A DNA stretch of 15,356 nucleotides, taken from Jimgerdemannia flammicorona. Taxonomy: Eukaryota; Mucoromycota; Endogonomycetes; Endogonales; Endogonaceae. A model generated the notes under the pieces. That model was not told the DNA's origin, searched no databases, and saw only the letters and a list, made by a program, of their open reading frames with translations. Location of the stretch: the NCBI GenBank assembly GCA_003990745.1, contig RBNI01003695.1, positions 1-15,356 of the forward strand, read 5' to 3'. Position 1 is the first letter of the stretch. Each line of letters starts with the position of its first letter. Below are positions 1-8,817 of the stretch, piece after piece. Position numbers and translations under genes: made by a program.

Positions 1-939
1 TTGGTCTCCGTGTACTTGGGTTTGCTCGGCATCAAAGTAGACAGAATCAGTTGTATATCTGATTTCAGATGGACTTAATTCAAAGTCAAGTTCTGGTTCG
101 GTATTGGTTTCAGATTCAGGTAGAGTTATAGCAGGGCCTGCTTCAGGTTCGGGATCAGGTAGTTGATGAAGGGTTTCTCTTGCTTCTTCTTTAAGAATAT
201 GGCAGGCCTTGCTGTTCTGGAATCGGTAGTATAATGCGGTCTTGGTCCTGGTATGGTGAAAGTCGGTAGAGTTGAGCCACTTGGCTACAGAGGCTTGGGC
301 TTCGTGAGGAACTAAGGCTAGAAAGACTGCTGCTGGTTGTCCTAGATTGCTCGGGTTTGTGGAGCTGACAAAACTCTTGTTGAGAAGAGTAAAGAAGGCT
401 TCTATAAGACCTTCTTCGTCTTGACTTACTGGGTGTAGTGCAAGGAGTTCGGTGAATAGGGTTTCACCTATTTGCTGGTTTAATCGGAGTACTTCTTTCT
501 TTGAATGAAGTTTGTCCCACTTGTTGCAGGTGTGGAGGTCAAATTGTCCTTGTACATCAGGTTCAATTCTCTCCAGATTGTCAGATGGTTCAGAATAAAT
601 TCCAGTTCAGAGGTTGGGCTTTATACCAACTTGTAGGAATTTGCAGAAGGGTTTGTAGCGGGGTGAGGAAGCATCTTGAAGTGGAATTGGATTGTAAACC
701 ATTGCTACCAAGTTGTAAGAGGGTTGCTTTTTAGGGTAACCATTACGTAGTTCTGGAAGGGTTTTCTGGAAGTTCTGGATATTCTGGAAGACTGTTTTCT
801 TATGGTCAAGATCAATTTCATATGGAGTACGTCCTCTACGCTTATTGATTTCAAGATCGGGTTGACGTTTCAACCAAAGTCCTTTTTCGGACTAGTTCTG
901 GATGTTCAGGATTTTCCATATTTCAGGAAGTTCAAGAAA
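1..939 (-). pseudogene. Gag-like open frame of LTR element (partial, unrecognised)
   Basis: One minus-strand frame runs from 939 off the left edge of the window. It is broken only by TAG at 892-894 and TGA at 607-609, and the last 202 codons (606 to 1) are fully open. It has no in-frame ATG, GTG or TTG in that open part, so its start lies upstream or was lost. The first part is basic (KRRGRTPYEI near 850-820). The middle is helical and hydrophobic with FFTLLNKSF and VFLALVPHE. The end is Pro/Glu-rich and acidic (LPDPEPEAG and following). Its place just downstream of the LTR fits a Gag first domain, but no CCHC knuckle, protease or RT is inside the window, so the family assignment is inference. 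Both stops can arise by C-to-T change on the coding strand. A host gene truncated by the element is a less likely alternative. Confidence 0.45.
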
Positions 940-942
940 CTA

Positions 943-1112
943 AGACCAGCTTAGTTGAATTGGCGTATCGCTGCAGACAATATCCAATTAGGAAATTTCG
1001 TGGCGGGGTTAGGAGTGGGACCTAACGGGGAGCAGATTTACTTAAGAGTGGTTTGTGGGTTATTAAATAGGTTTATTTGCTATTCATGATATTGCTATAC
1101 TAGGAGTAGTTG
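943..1112 (-). other. Leader between LTR end and gag-like frame
   Basis: This 170-bp stretch lies between the probable LTR end at 1113 and the gag-like frame. It has stops in the gag frame (940-942 and 988-990) and keeps several CpG sites. A tRNA primer-binding site would start with TGG directly after the LTR; the bases there read CAACTACTCC on the minus strand, so no standard site is visible. A self-primed element or a different LTR boundary (near 1087, TATCA) are both possible. Confidence 0.35.
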
Positions 1113-1192
1113 TGTAAGGGGATATTGTGGGGAAGTGCTCAGGATTGTTCTTGTGTGTTCAAGTCTGAGATTCTGAGGTCTGGGAGAGGGGG

Positions 1193-1200
1193 TATTTATA
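1193..1200 (-). promoter_or_regulatory. TATA box of the element transcript (3' part of LTR)
   Basis: TATAAATA on the minus strand, about 80 bp before the LTR end. It is followed by a pyrimidine-rich stretch and then TCAGAATCTCAGACTTG, a likely start region. The same box is intact in the otherwise more decayed copy at 8438-8445. A second TATAAATAG lies at 1378-1386 and is also kept, at 8623-8631. Confidence 0.5.
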
Positions 1201-1389
1201 CTAGTGAGGGGCTATCTGGGCTATGCTAGATATGGATGTAGCACTAAGTGCTTTGCTGAGTCAGAATGCAGTTACGTAGTACAAGGGTGATCTGACATGT
1301 CAAGAGATCGTCTGACTGCTGAGTTAGTTCACAGTCATGTCATACAAGGCTAATCTAACTATACTATGACTGCTAATCTATTTATAGGT

Positions 1390-2487
1390 TTACACGCTGT
1401 CTGGGTAGTCTTCGATGACATCACCATCGATGACATCATCTCTGATGAAGTAGTTATCTAAGAAGAGTGGTTCGTGGATTACTTCTCCTTATTGGCTGAG
1501 GTAATAATACATTGGGACTTCATCTCCGTCCCACAGGATAGCATCATCTGTCTCGTATGCTGGATAAGGTGTTGGTGGGCGAAGGAGGGGTGTGCTGTCT
1601 TTGCTTTCATCAGATTCGCTGTCTGCATACCTTCTATAGGTTACAGCACTATGAGTTGCAGGGTTGTAGTAAGCTGGCAGCTGTAGTTCATGTCACTCGT
1701 ACTCAGGTGGTGGAGTTGTTGGTTCGATCTCGAGGGTTGTCTGAAGGTACAGGTTGTGTTCTCCAGTCTCTTCATTGTAGTTGAAGTAATCGGGGGTGAA
1801 TGCAGGTTGGTATTCATGCCAGTGATCATTGTCCCAATAAGTCTCGTATGCTGTTATGAACTATTGTAAGTTCATTGGCAAGGTTGGTGGTGTGATCAGG
1901 GTTGGTAGAGATCCTTGGCTTGAGGTCATATCAGTGTCAGAGGGATCATTGTCTTCTGCTTCGTCTTCATCAAAGTTAATTATATCGTAGACGTCCTTCA
2001 TGGCGTATCCAACTTGGGGCATTTGCAGAATATGGTTGTCAGGGTGCAGAAAGGTTCTGTCGGTAGTCTGAACGTATTCGAGATACTTGTGGTTGAGTTC
2101 TTGTATCATGTCGTCGATTTGGCCATAGGACAGGGTAGCAACCATTTCACTGGTAGTAACTTGGAGGCAGGGAATAAAGGTGCTGTACTCATAGAAGAGT
2201 TCTCGGTGTTTGCGGGTGATGAGCTTCTGGTGTTGAGACATTTGGGTAATGTCTGTATCATAGTGGTGTTTGACCATGTCTTCCAGGAGGCGGCTGATCT
2301 AGTAGTAGCTTGAGATTTGTCCGATCTGGTGGGCCTCGTTAAGCATGTTCAGGGCATTCCATCGGGCTTCCACGAAGTAGAGGGGTGTGAGGCTATGGAT
2401 ATTCATGAGGGGTAGAGGGGGTGTGGCTCGGTTGACAATAGCATTCCAAATGTCAGCACGGATGTGGTTGTAGATCTCGGTGGTCAT
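1390..2487 (-). pseudogene. LTR-borne 366-codon ORF, unknown acidic protein with PPxY motif
   Basis: A single minus-strand frame runs from ATG at 2485-2487 to TAA at 1390-1392. It is interrupted only at codons 63 (TAG, 2299-2301), 209 (TAG, 1861-1863), 265 (TGA, 1693-1695) and 333 (TAA, 1489-1491), with no frameshift. The start is favoured by its context (CAAACATGACC) and by a CAA-rich leader downstream of a TATA box; an earlier in-frame ATG at 2544 lies too close to the TATA. The protein begins MTTEIYNHIRADIW. The N-terminal half is helical with many Tyr and His. An acidic linker follows near residues 170-195 (FDEDEAEDNDPSD). The second half is Pro/Tyr-rich and acidic, with PPEY at residues 260-263 and a second acidic patch (DSESDESKD). 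No zinc finger, protease, RT, integrase or DDE motif is visible. I do not recognise the family. Its end overlaps the part of the LTR repeated at 8330-8695. An accessory retroelement protein is an inference. Confidence 0.55.
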
Positions 2488-2556
2488 GTTTGTGTTTTTG
2501 GAAGTTGTAGTTGTTGTTTGTTTTGGTTCTCTGTTTTGACACATCTCGGAGCTCAG

Positions 2557-2581
2557 TATATATGCATCTGTTCTTGATTGG
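2557..2581 (-). promoter_or_regulatory. CCAAT + TATA promoter at start of LTR
   Basis: On the minus strand CCAAT (2577-2581) is followed by TATATA (2557-2562), then about 70 bp of CAA/ACA-rich sequence and the ATG of the LTR-borne ORF at 2487. Both boxes are preserved in the diverged copy on the plus strand (CCAAT 9509-9513, TATATA 9528-9533) although its surroundings have changed at many sites. Confidence 0.5.
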
Positions 2582-2670
2582 TAAGATTCCGTTTATGTGA
2601 ACCTTGTGTTCTGTGACTTCGTATTGACTCAGCTTCGTGATCATACAGGTGATTTCCAGATTTGTTCAGA

Positions 2671-2727
2671 GGTCATGTGTGATTTCGGTGGCTTGTTAAG
2701 AGGGTGACGTGTGATTTCTGTGGCTTG
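2671..2727 (-). repeat. 32-bp-period tandem repeat in LTR upstream region
   Basis: Two units with a 25-bp core, at 2671-2695 and 2703-2727, match at 22 of 25 positions with a period of 32 bp. A third, partial unit (GGTGATTTCCAGA) lies at about 2649-2661. The rightmost unit contains TGACGT, a bZIP/CRE-like half site. The position upstream of the CCAAT/TATA pair suggests enhancer-like elements; this role is inferred. Confidence 0.5.
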
Positions 2728-2744
2728 AAGGTTGTGCGCTTACA

Positions 2745-5700
2745 CAACTGGTGCCCCTCTTCAAAAATAAAGAGCCAATGTCCAGCCAGCCTCACCCATA
2801 CTGCTAAAACCCACCCTACAGTTAGTTACCCATTGCCCACCCCACCCACTAACCTAGCCTTCAAATCCTCTCAGTAGTCTCTCTCTCCATCTGGCCTCCT
2901 TTTTACATCCAGTTGGTCACCTACTGCTATACAAAAGTTCCCCAGAACCTCACACTCTCCAAGTCAGTATTCTGGTGTCTGCACATAGCCCCCAACTTGT
3001 CCAATATTATAGCACTCCTCACAATCATATTGGCCACCTTCTACTAGATGCCTAGCATGGAAATTCAATATGACATTCCTCTGCAATATCTGCTACTAGA
3101 CCACCCAGAACTTGGAAGGAAGCTATCTCTGCACCTCTGCACTCTATGACCAGACTCTTGTCCAGTCTCACTCCTTGCCAATCCTCACTACCTGTCAACC
3201 ACTCAACCAAAGATTCTGACCAAGGCCCTTCTGACACTCCACCCCATCACTAAAATCAAACTCAGCAAGTGGGACACCCCTAAGAAGCAGTCTGTCCCAC
3301 TGCCACATAGCTGGTCTCCACATCATCTCCCCCTTATTGCTATGCCAGCATAGGCCTATTCAGTGTACTCCATCCACTACCCTCCACCAGAAGCTCTTAT
3401 ACCATAGCTGGTGGCATCTAACCAGACCTACCAGTGAAAGCAAATCTCCCAAGAATCCTCTTGGGGAGAATCTTATCTCCTATATCTTCTGCATCAGTAG
3501 CACTCAGCCCCTTCTCTTCAACTCAACAGCTCTTTGCAACCACTATGCTCACAGGCAGTGCAGCCTCTTAGAAAGGTCCACCAGACCTAGCCCTCTCCAA
3601 ACCACTGGTGATGCCAGAGTGTCCCAACTGATCTGAGCCCACCTCTCTGCCCAAATCTAGTCTCTAGCTAGCTTCATCAGCCTCTTCACCACTCAAGCTG
3701 GAAAGTCCAAATGATAAGCAATATACTACAGCTTAGGGAATCAGTAGACATTCAGAATCAATACCCAGCCAGTTAGAGAGATGTGGTGACCTCCCTAATC
3801 TAAAAGCATCTCTCCCCAAATGGCCACCCTCATATCTATGGCAGGACAGAACCATATACAGAAAGGAAGATGCTCAGATATCTCACCACCTCTCCCATAG
3901 AGACAATTGTTCCAATGATGTCCCCACCCACTAGCCCATTCTCTAGCACCATTGTCTCACACTTATGCCAGTTGAGTTTTGCCTCAGAATGTACCTCATA
4001 CCATTCCACTATCTCTCAAAGTATCTCAATATCCACTACTGAGCCAAGGCCAACTACCATATTATCTGCAAAGACCCCCACCTTCTACACCACACCATAT
4101 ATAGAGAGTTCTGCCACCTTCTATCATATCCTATCCATCAAAGGTTCCAATGAAAGAGTATAAAGGATAGAAGACTGTGGGTCCCTCTGAGGAACTCTCC
4201 TTCCCAAGGGAAATGCCAGACCCCAGTACCCATTACACAATAGTGCTGCCCTGCTACCCTCCAACAGACCCAACATAGAAGTCTGAAAGCATGGCAGAAT
4301 ACCAATTCTATCCAGCACCTTGCTTAGCCACACTTACTGAACACAGTTGTAGGCCTTCTCCTAGTCCAAAAAGACCAGTCTTCCATCTAATCTACAAGCC
4401 TATACTCCTTCAATAATGCCATGGACCCAGGCTATACCATCTCAGATAAGTCAGCCTCCAACACAGCTCCACTGCTCCTCACCTAGCACCTGTTGGGCAA
4501 CCTTCTGTAACCTCACCACAATTACCTTGATCACCATCTTTCTGTCTATATCCAGAAGCATAATTAGTCTCCAGTTCTTCCAGTTCTCCCTCTACCCCTT
4601 GTCTTTATACAACAAGGCCACCAACCCCAAGTCCTGCTTGCCAACCCACTCACCATTCAGAAGAACATAGTCACAGAGTACCACCATCTCTCCTAAAACT
4701 CCAGGAACCTTCACCATCTTTTTCCAAAAGTCCCAAGGTAACTCATCCTCTTCTAGCACTGTCCCAAGCTTAGTTGTAGTCAGGACTCTCTGAATCTCCT
4801 CTTTATGAACTGGTAGGACCAAATCACCCAGGCTCTCAACTTGCAGTGGTTTCCAATCCTCAAATATATCTCCAATTGCCTCCTCATCTACATCCCCTTT
4901 CTCTTCACTCCACAGACCCCTCCACCTTTCTTTCAGCACTTCTAAGATCTGTTATATGTTACAAACTATTTCTCCATCTGCATTTAGCACCCTATCTCAT
5001 TGATGCTGCACCCTCCTAGCCTGGAGGAGTCATAACAAGTACCTAGTAGGCTACTCCCCCTCCTCAAGTCTCTGCTACCTCAGCCTAGCTGCCATTCCTT
5101 TCATACACATCTCCTCCTCCTCTCTCAATACCTGTTGCTACTCTACTACCTCCAATTTTGCATGTGCCAACCTCCAATCATTGCCCTCACCAGAATTTAA
5201 CAAATCAGCCCATTCTATCTGCAATTTAACCAACCATTCAGAAGTACTCTATACCCTTTTCCTCCTCTGCTTCCCTGTCTCTCTGCCAGCCCCTCCTCAG
5301 TCTACCTATGTAGTCTCTTTCAACTTTAGCCAACAGACACCTACTGGCAAACCCTTGTATGTCTAGCCAGCAATCTTTATCTGGATATCTTCCACTCAAG
5401 AGTTCCACAAGACCTTCTCTGCCAGCAGAGAGGAGTTAGGGTGCCAATGTCTGGGTCTATCTCCACTCTCCCCAAACTGCCCCTGCCTCAATAGGTCCCA
5501 GTGATCAGACCATGGGCACTACTCCACCTCCAGTGACTTCCAGACATCCAGGCCCCAGCATTCAGACATCAGGATCCAGTTAATCCTTGTACTCAGTCCA
5601 TTTACCCAGTATGTATAAATCCTCTTTTCTCCCCACCATATCCTGTCTATTTCACCTAAGGAGCTGAGGGTCTCCACCTCCTCCCATGCATCCAGGCCAC

Positions 5701-6180
5701 CACTCCTCCCACCCACATTTTTCCCTCCATCAGTGCAATCTAACTGAGAGTTCTGCACCATATTGAAGTCCTCTCCCAGAACATCTATCTCTTCCTCCAA
5801 TAGGGTGGTCTCTTCTAACAGACCCTTAATCCATACAATCTGCTCACCCCTAGCTGCCAGGCAGTAGCAAGAGCCAACTTTCACTGGCTCTTACCCAGGT
5901 CGATACCATTCCCCTCATACCAATCAGTCCTCTCAATTCCTGATTTCACCTAACTCCCCTTTTCCACTCTGTATCAAAATTGCCACCTTATCAATCCAAA
6001 CTATAGCCCCTCTCCATTCTCTAGTCCACTCTACTCAATTCTTCTCATCTTCACAATATACATTCTACAGTAGAAAGAGATCAGCCTCCAAACCCTTAAG
6101 CTAAGAAAAATGTTCTTTTACCACCCAGAACCCCTCAACCTATTCACATTCAGAGAAAAAATGTTAGTTATACTGTTTAT
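2745..6180 (-). pseudogene. LINE copy A ORF2: endonuclease-reverse transcriptase, decayed
   Basis: The start that copy B uses (ATG) is ATA here at 6178-6180. The endonuclease part shows a GEDFNMVQ block (normally GDFN; near 5770), STRINWIL and SDHW (SDH codons 5501-5509). The reverse transcriptase part shows LLYKDKG (near 4600), the motif A area with the first Asp kept at 4364-4366 but followed by TAG (4361-4363) and Asp-to-Asn at 4346-4348, LEGSRAALLCNGYWGLAFPLG (around 4200-4260), and FADN at 4061-4072 where the family has FADD. The C-terminal Cys pair lies at 3012-3023. A frameshift falls between 6180 and 5884 and another between 4124 and 3023. The last codons before the LTR junction align with copy B (FEEGHQL versus FEEEQQL). 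The protein would act in target-primed reverse transcription, but this copy cannot make it. Confidence 0.8.
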
Positions 6181-6217
6181 TGGGAATAATATTTAGGAGT
6201 AAGATCCAGTATACACT

Positions 6218-8147
6218 CTACAAATCCACATTTCTCTCCTCTCACACCAAGTCCAAGATATGTTCTGCCACCAACTCCTCCTCTTCAGTCTCCTTTGCCT
6301 CCAATTTCACCAGAAGTTCAGCCATCACCCCATCCTCCTTCTTCTCGAATTCCTCACAATATTCCAGGCAGGCCTCCTGCTAGAGTTTCAGATCATGATG
6401 CTCTGCCCAACAGTAGGCAGTCTGCTCACCAGTAACAACCACCAGCTCAGCCTCTCTTTCCTTGTCAACCTCATACCCCTTCTCTTTTAGAAGAATTGCA
6501 AGCACCTCCCCCTTCAGAGCTGCTACTACCCCATTACTACACAGGATCTATACCCAATGCTCCTCGCTCATCATGCTCAAATCTACTTCTCCTAACTCCT
6601 CAGCTACAAATTCATTCATCATTTGATGCATCTACAGTAGATTCCCCACCTCCTTCCCTCCTGGTGTCACTGGTCTTCCAGTATCTAGTATTGTGGTATC
6701 AGCCCTGGCACTTGCAGACTCATCCCACTCCTCCTCTGGAATATCCACCAGCTTGTTCTTGTCAACTGTCACTACTTGTCCCCCTTTTGCCACATCGGAG
6801 ACTTCAAAGTATACTCACTGGGCACCCCTCATCAGCATATTCTCTGCCACCCCTCTCTTCACAGCTGGGCCTCTCCTGATAAGAGAGGGAGTGTCACCCA
6901 AATCTTGCTCCCAGACTTCAAATGTACCATCCACATATGGGTCCTTGCTCAGTATCTTCCCAGCCCCCTTTTGGCCCTCCTCCACCTCTCCTCCTCCTTT
7001 ACTAGTCCAAACACTGGCTTTAGCACCCCCAGACTCCTCAGCCCTATCCACCTCCTTCTTTGCTCCTCCTTTCATACTTGCCAACAGCTCTCTCTGCCTC
7101 TTGTACCCCTGGGCCCACTCTTACTACCTCTTATTAGTGCAGACATGTTTCCTCTCCACAATCTCCAAATGTATTGACTTTACATATTTCTTCCAGACTG
7201 CCACCCTCTGCTCAACAGCTCCACTCATCTCTTTCAGAGCCTCCAACAGATCCTCCTCCTCCTCCTCACTCTCTTTCACCCTCAATACCTGATAGATGAA
7301 AGCCCCCCATAGCATCACTGACAGCCAGTCACTTGTCTTTTCAGTGGCCTCCTTCTCTACTAGCCAAATCCTTATATCAACATTGCTAGTCCTGATAGTG
7401 GTCCCCTCCTATATCTGGAAACCAATATCAACCACATTACTATACTCTGCCATCACCTCCTCAACTTTCCTTCTTGTCTCAACTGCCATTACCATAGGCA
7501 CCTCCTTCACCAGCAGCTGAACCACTCTGGGGTTCCACCTAAGACAGTACACTATAGACCACTACTTCCCTGACCACCACTCTAGTCTTCAGAGTCTCAT
7601 CCAGTGAGCCCATCTCCTCAAAGCCCACTTTAATCTCCTCAAGACCCTTCAGGAACTTCACCAAAGTGGCCCTAGTCACCTGCTTCAAGATAAGCCCCAG
7701 GACCATCCTTGCTATCATCACCAAGCCCTAGAAGCACAAGGTAACCACAAACTCTGAGATCGACTTCTTGAGCAATAGTGCCACCACCAGCCCTGTCACA
7801 CTACCTGCCAGATCCCCCTTCTGCATCAGGAACCCCTGCCCCACCTTACCATCAGCTATCACATCTCTTTTTTTTTCCTGATTCTCCATCACACTCTCAT
7901 CAGCAGTTCCACCCTCAGCCACAGCACCTCCAGCCCCTATACTCACATCCCTCACCTGGGTACTGTCTCCCCTACTGATGGTAGCCTTGCTCTTCCCCTC
8001 AGCAGTACCAGCCCTAGCTCCAACTGGCCATCTACTCTCCTTTACCTTGTCCACAAAGCTAGGGGGGCCAGACCTTCCCCCATTTCCACCCAACACCAGT
8101 CCTCCTCCAGAGCTTTCTCTACTCTTTGATCCTCCAAAGGTCTCCAT
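6218..8147 (-). pseudogene. LINE copy A ORF1, decayed
   Basis: The start at 8145-8147 (METFGG) aligns with MGSFSS of copy B; the frame is open a little further upstream but only with GTG. The N-terminal ~130 residues are Gly/Ser-rich and basic, with SFVDKVKES matching SFADML of copy B. A conserved helical part follows (GLVVALLLKKSISEFVV, then FLKGLEEIKVGFEEMG). Next comes a Glu-rich stretch (SEEEEEDLLEALKEM near 7240-7270), then a C-terminal part with VDKEREAELVVVTGEQ and a coiled coil rich in Glu/Lys/Leu, ending at TAG 6218-6220. At least one frameshift lies between 7539 and 7318, and several stops are present. In LINEs this position encodes a nucleic-acid-binding partner of ORF2, but I see no CCHC knuckle. 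Confidence 0.7.
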
Positions 8148-8260
8148 CTCCAAGCCATAACCTCTTCCCACATGTTGTCAGCCAAATACCCCAGATCTAT
8201 CTGACTCAGTATGCTCATCAGAACTCTTACTTGATGATATTTTTATAGTATCTTTTCTCC
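8148..8260 (-). other. LINE copy A 5' leader
   Basis: This 113-bp stretch aligns with 9640-9752 of copy B (GAGAAA-GATA-TATA near the start, ATACT-GTCAG and CTGGG further on). The equal length and clear end of similarity at both copies place the LINE 5' end at about 8260 and 9640, to within a few bases. No promoter motif stands out. Confidence 0.5.
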
Positions 8261-8329
8261 AAGTTATATTGAAAACTGTTGCTTGAAGTTAGTATAATGT
8301 GAATTGTATAGGAGAAAGGTAGAAGAAAA

Positions 8330-8695
8330 TGATACTAGGAGTAGCTGTGTGAAGAGATATTATGGGGAAGTATTCAGGAGTTGTATTCAGATGGTTCAAG
8401 TATTTAAGTCTGAGATTCTGAGGTCTGGGGGAGGGGGTATTTATACTAGTGAGGGGCTATCTGAACTATGCTGAATATGGATATAGTACTTAGTACCTTG
8501 TTGAGTCAGAATGTAGTCATATAGTACAAGTATAATCTGATATATCAAGGGATTATCTGACTGCTGGGTCAGTTCACAGTCACATCATATAAGGCTAATC
8601 TAACTATACTATAACTGCTAAGCTATTTATAGATTTAGATGCTGTCTGGTTAGTCTTTGATGATATTACTATTGATGATATCATCTCTAGTAAAG
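8330..8695 (-). repeat. Fragment: 3' part of the LTR (same orientation as left LTR)
   Basis: It matches about 1087-1451 in the same orientation. The blocks CTGAGATTCTGAGGTCTGGG and TATTTATACTAGTGAGG are nearly unchanged, and both TATA boxes are kept. Differences are mostly C-to-T and G-to-A: the CG and CA sites of the left copy (TTCGATGACATCACCATCGA) are TG and TA here. Similarity stops near 8695, so the fragment has lost the rest of the LTR, including nearly all of the ORF. The 69 bp between it and the LINE 5' end at 8260 match nothing else here. Confidence 0.75.
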
Positions 8696-8817
8696 TCTGA
8701 GCAGTTTTCTGACTTCTGATATCATTAGTTTCAAAGGTGTCATCACCTTTATCTCTTGCAAAATTAAGGCTATCCTCAGTAGCAGTAATTGTTTAAGGAT
8801 AACAGGTCTTGGTTCTC
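8696..8817. other. Unassigned spacer
   Basis: AT-rich sequence between the LTR fragment and the SINE-like unit. It has no ORF and no match elsewhere in the window that I can see. A short hairpin-like AAAGGTGTCATCACCTTT lies at about 8733-8750. Confidence 0.4.

Larger units (their letters stand above)
1113..2744 (-). mobile_element. Long LTR with internal ORF (probable 5' LTR, minus orientation)
   Basis: On the minus strand the block starts TGTAAG at 2744 and ends CTTACA at 1113, a perfect 6-bp terminal inverted repeat with TG...CA ends. Its outer edge at 2744/2745 cuts the LINE reading frame cleanly. Parts of the same unit recur in the window: the first ~250 bp at 9315-9572 (plus) and the last ~350 bp at 8330-8695 (same orientation). 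The 3' part carries TATAAATA about 80 bp before the end, as expected for U3-R-U5. Homology with the 8330-8695 copy continues for roughly 15-25 bp past 1113, so the true end may be near 1087 (TATCA). At 1.6 kb it is long for a fungal LTR and it encloses a 366-codon ORF. The matching 3' LTR should lie left of the window. Confidence 0.6.
2745..8260 (-). mobile_element. LINE copy A (non-LTR retrotransposon, minus strand, 3' end interrupted)
   Basis: This minus-strand element matches the plus-strand copy at 9640-15356 along its whole length. The order is a 113-bp 5' leader, ORF1, a short gap and ORF2 with endonuclease and reverse transcriptase. The left end is an insertion junction, not the natural 3' end. 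Copy B continues its ORF2 frame beyond the matching point (about 15165), while here the sequence switches at 2744 to the TGTAAG end of an LTR. The element has many stops and some frameshifts and is almost free of CpG, as expected after long cytosine deamination. No poly(A) tail is seen because the true 3' end is missing. Confidence 0.85.

Noticed and set aside
1421..1438. CRISPR-like short repeats (GATGACATCA twice)
   Set aside because: Only two copies, inside the end of the LTR-borne ORF, with no spacer structure and in a eukaryotic context.
2014..2313. 99-codon plus-strand open frame
   Set aside because: Antisense of the LTR-borne ORF, whose promoter, start context and length are better supported.
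1108..2749. A 1.64-kb DNA transposon with 11-bp terminal inverted repeats and a single gene
   Set aside because: The LINE does not resume beyond 1108, no flanking direct repeat is seen, the protein has no visible DDE or other transposase motif, and the gag-like frame beyond favours an LTR. Kept only as an alternative.
2748..2761. TGGTGCCCC just outside the TGTAAG end looks like a tRNA primer-binding site for a plus-strand LTR element
   Set aside because: These bases are LINE ORF2 codons that align with copy B (EEGHQ versus EEEQQ), and the LTR with its downstream frame points the other way.
6693..7292. 199-codon plus-strand open frame
   Set aside because: Antisense shadow of LINE copy A ORF1, with the same low-complexity Ser/Pro/Leu texture.
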